DNA of 64,000 nucleotides from Zygnema cylindricum. Taxonomy: Eukaryota > Streptophyta > Zygnematophyceae > Zygnematales > Zygnemataceae. The notes beneath the pieces were generated by a model. It worked only from the letters and a program-made list of their open reading frames with translations. It made no database searches and was not told where the DNA came from. The stretch is taken from the NCBI GenBank assembly GCA_037447655.1, contig JBBHKE010002416.1, forward strand, positions 89,389 through 153,388, read 5' to 3'. The position numbers were made by a program, and so were the translations under genes. This document shows positions 63,593-64,000 of the stretch, piece by piece (positions within the stretch are counted from its first letter, which is position 1; each line of letters starts with the position of its first letter).

Positions 63593-64000
63593 TGGACTAC
63601 ATAATACAGGAAGCCTCTAGATAGTATTTAACTAACCCACTTTAAGCCACGACCACTTCTGCCCAAGAAGGCAAACTGACAATTTGACTGCACCCCTGTG
63701 CAGCCTGGACTCCCTTGAGTCCGTAGCAAAAAGAATCACTGAAAACGGCCAACCAGCCGATAAGTTATAGGGTGGCAAAGATGCCAATTTATACAAACTC
63801 TCAAAGAGAGAGGACTATCTACCTAAATTTTCCTAAGTCCTAGTTTTTCCTAATTCCCTCTCACAGCTCCTATCTACTGCCTGTACGAACCAATCACAAA
63901 ACTGTATAGTACTAGAAAGTACTACTGCCGATGTACTTTCTGTACGGCCTCTGTACGACAAGGCCATTAAGTGGACGCATGTCCACTTTTCACTCGTCCG
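63573..64000 (-). repeat. Copia D 5' LTR, inner part
   Basis: Near-identical to 58188-58615. Continues beyond the window. Confidence 0.9.

Larger units (their letters stand above)
58188..64000 (-). mobile_element. Copia D, the most complete autonomous-type copia, 5' LTR cut by window end
   Basis: The 3' LTR (58188-59234), polypurine tract, RNase H, RT, integrase, protease, gag, primer site and the start of the 5' LTR (63573 to window end) are in the expected copia order (gag-PR-IN-RT-RH). The LTR parts are very similar, so the insertion is fairly young. Several frameshifts and a dead protease triad mean this copy is not active. The base next to the 3' LTR (CCGTC at 58183-58187) predicts the target-site duplication beyond the window. 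Confidence 0.9.

Overview
This window is almost entirely a graveyard of nested, recombined LTR retrotransposons from a eukaryotic green-plant-type genome. I see no convincing host protein gene. Element types are Ty1/copia (gag with a CCHC knuckle, protease, integrase, RT with YVDD, RNase H) and Ty3/gypsy (gag, protease, RT, RNase H, integrase). Two observations point to a non-seed streptophyte, and a repeat-rich charophyte alga such as Chara is my best guess (inference only). First, the primer sites match plant-type initiator tRNA-Met. Second, one gypsy family encodes a DNMT3-type cytosine methyltransferase, and retrotransposon-borne cytosine methyltransferases have been reported from charophytes and dinoflagellates.

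Layout. 1-5781: tandem, LTR-sharing array of a non-autonomous copia (minus). 5782-9441: AT-rich DNA with simple repeats and one unrecognised ORF. 9442-11998: CpG-rich inverted-repeat region with a 1.05-kb palindrome. 11999-23192: methyltransferase-bearing gypsy copy 1 (minus), complete from 5' ORFs to PHD finger but full of stops. 23193-25858: 3' part of gypsy copy 2. 25859-30230: rearranged non-autonomous copia C (plus). 30231-32600: gypsy copy 3, with most of the methyltransferase deleted in frame. 32601-36720: copia E (minus), ending at an assembly gap. 36731-42217: copia F (minus) head to head with copia G (plus), then a copia LTR. 42198-48112: copia H (plus), interrupted by gypsy K (44118-47648), whose integrase carries a clean PHD finger. 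48115-53591: second copy of the F/G/LTR block, carrying a 515-bp mini LTR element (TRIM) with a tRNA cloverleaf in each LTR. 53592-58187: fragments of copia I, an LTR, a gap, copia J and a gypsy L LTR. 58188-64000: copia D (minus), the most complete autonomous copia, with its 5' LTR running off the window.

Main points. (1) The gypsy lineage combines a DNA-methylation writer (DNMT3-like domain between protease and RT) with a likely chromatin reader (PHD finger after integrase). (2) Four of the copia types (A/B, C, H, D) start gag exactly 20 nt inside the LTR. Their primer site lies within gag and matches the anticodon arm of initiator tRNA-Met, as in half-tRNA-primed Drosophila copia. (3) The TRIM has a target-site duplication, an empty sister site, a standard 3'-end initiator tRNA-Met primer site and a cloverleaf followed by T4. 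(4) A 27-nt hairpin in the PHD-gypsy LTRs keeps all ten base pairs through compensatory changes.

All reading was by eye. Percent identities, ages and family assignments are approximate, and gene names are given only where the domain is recognisable.
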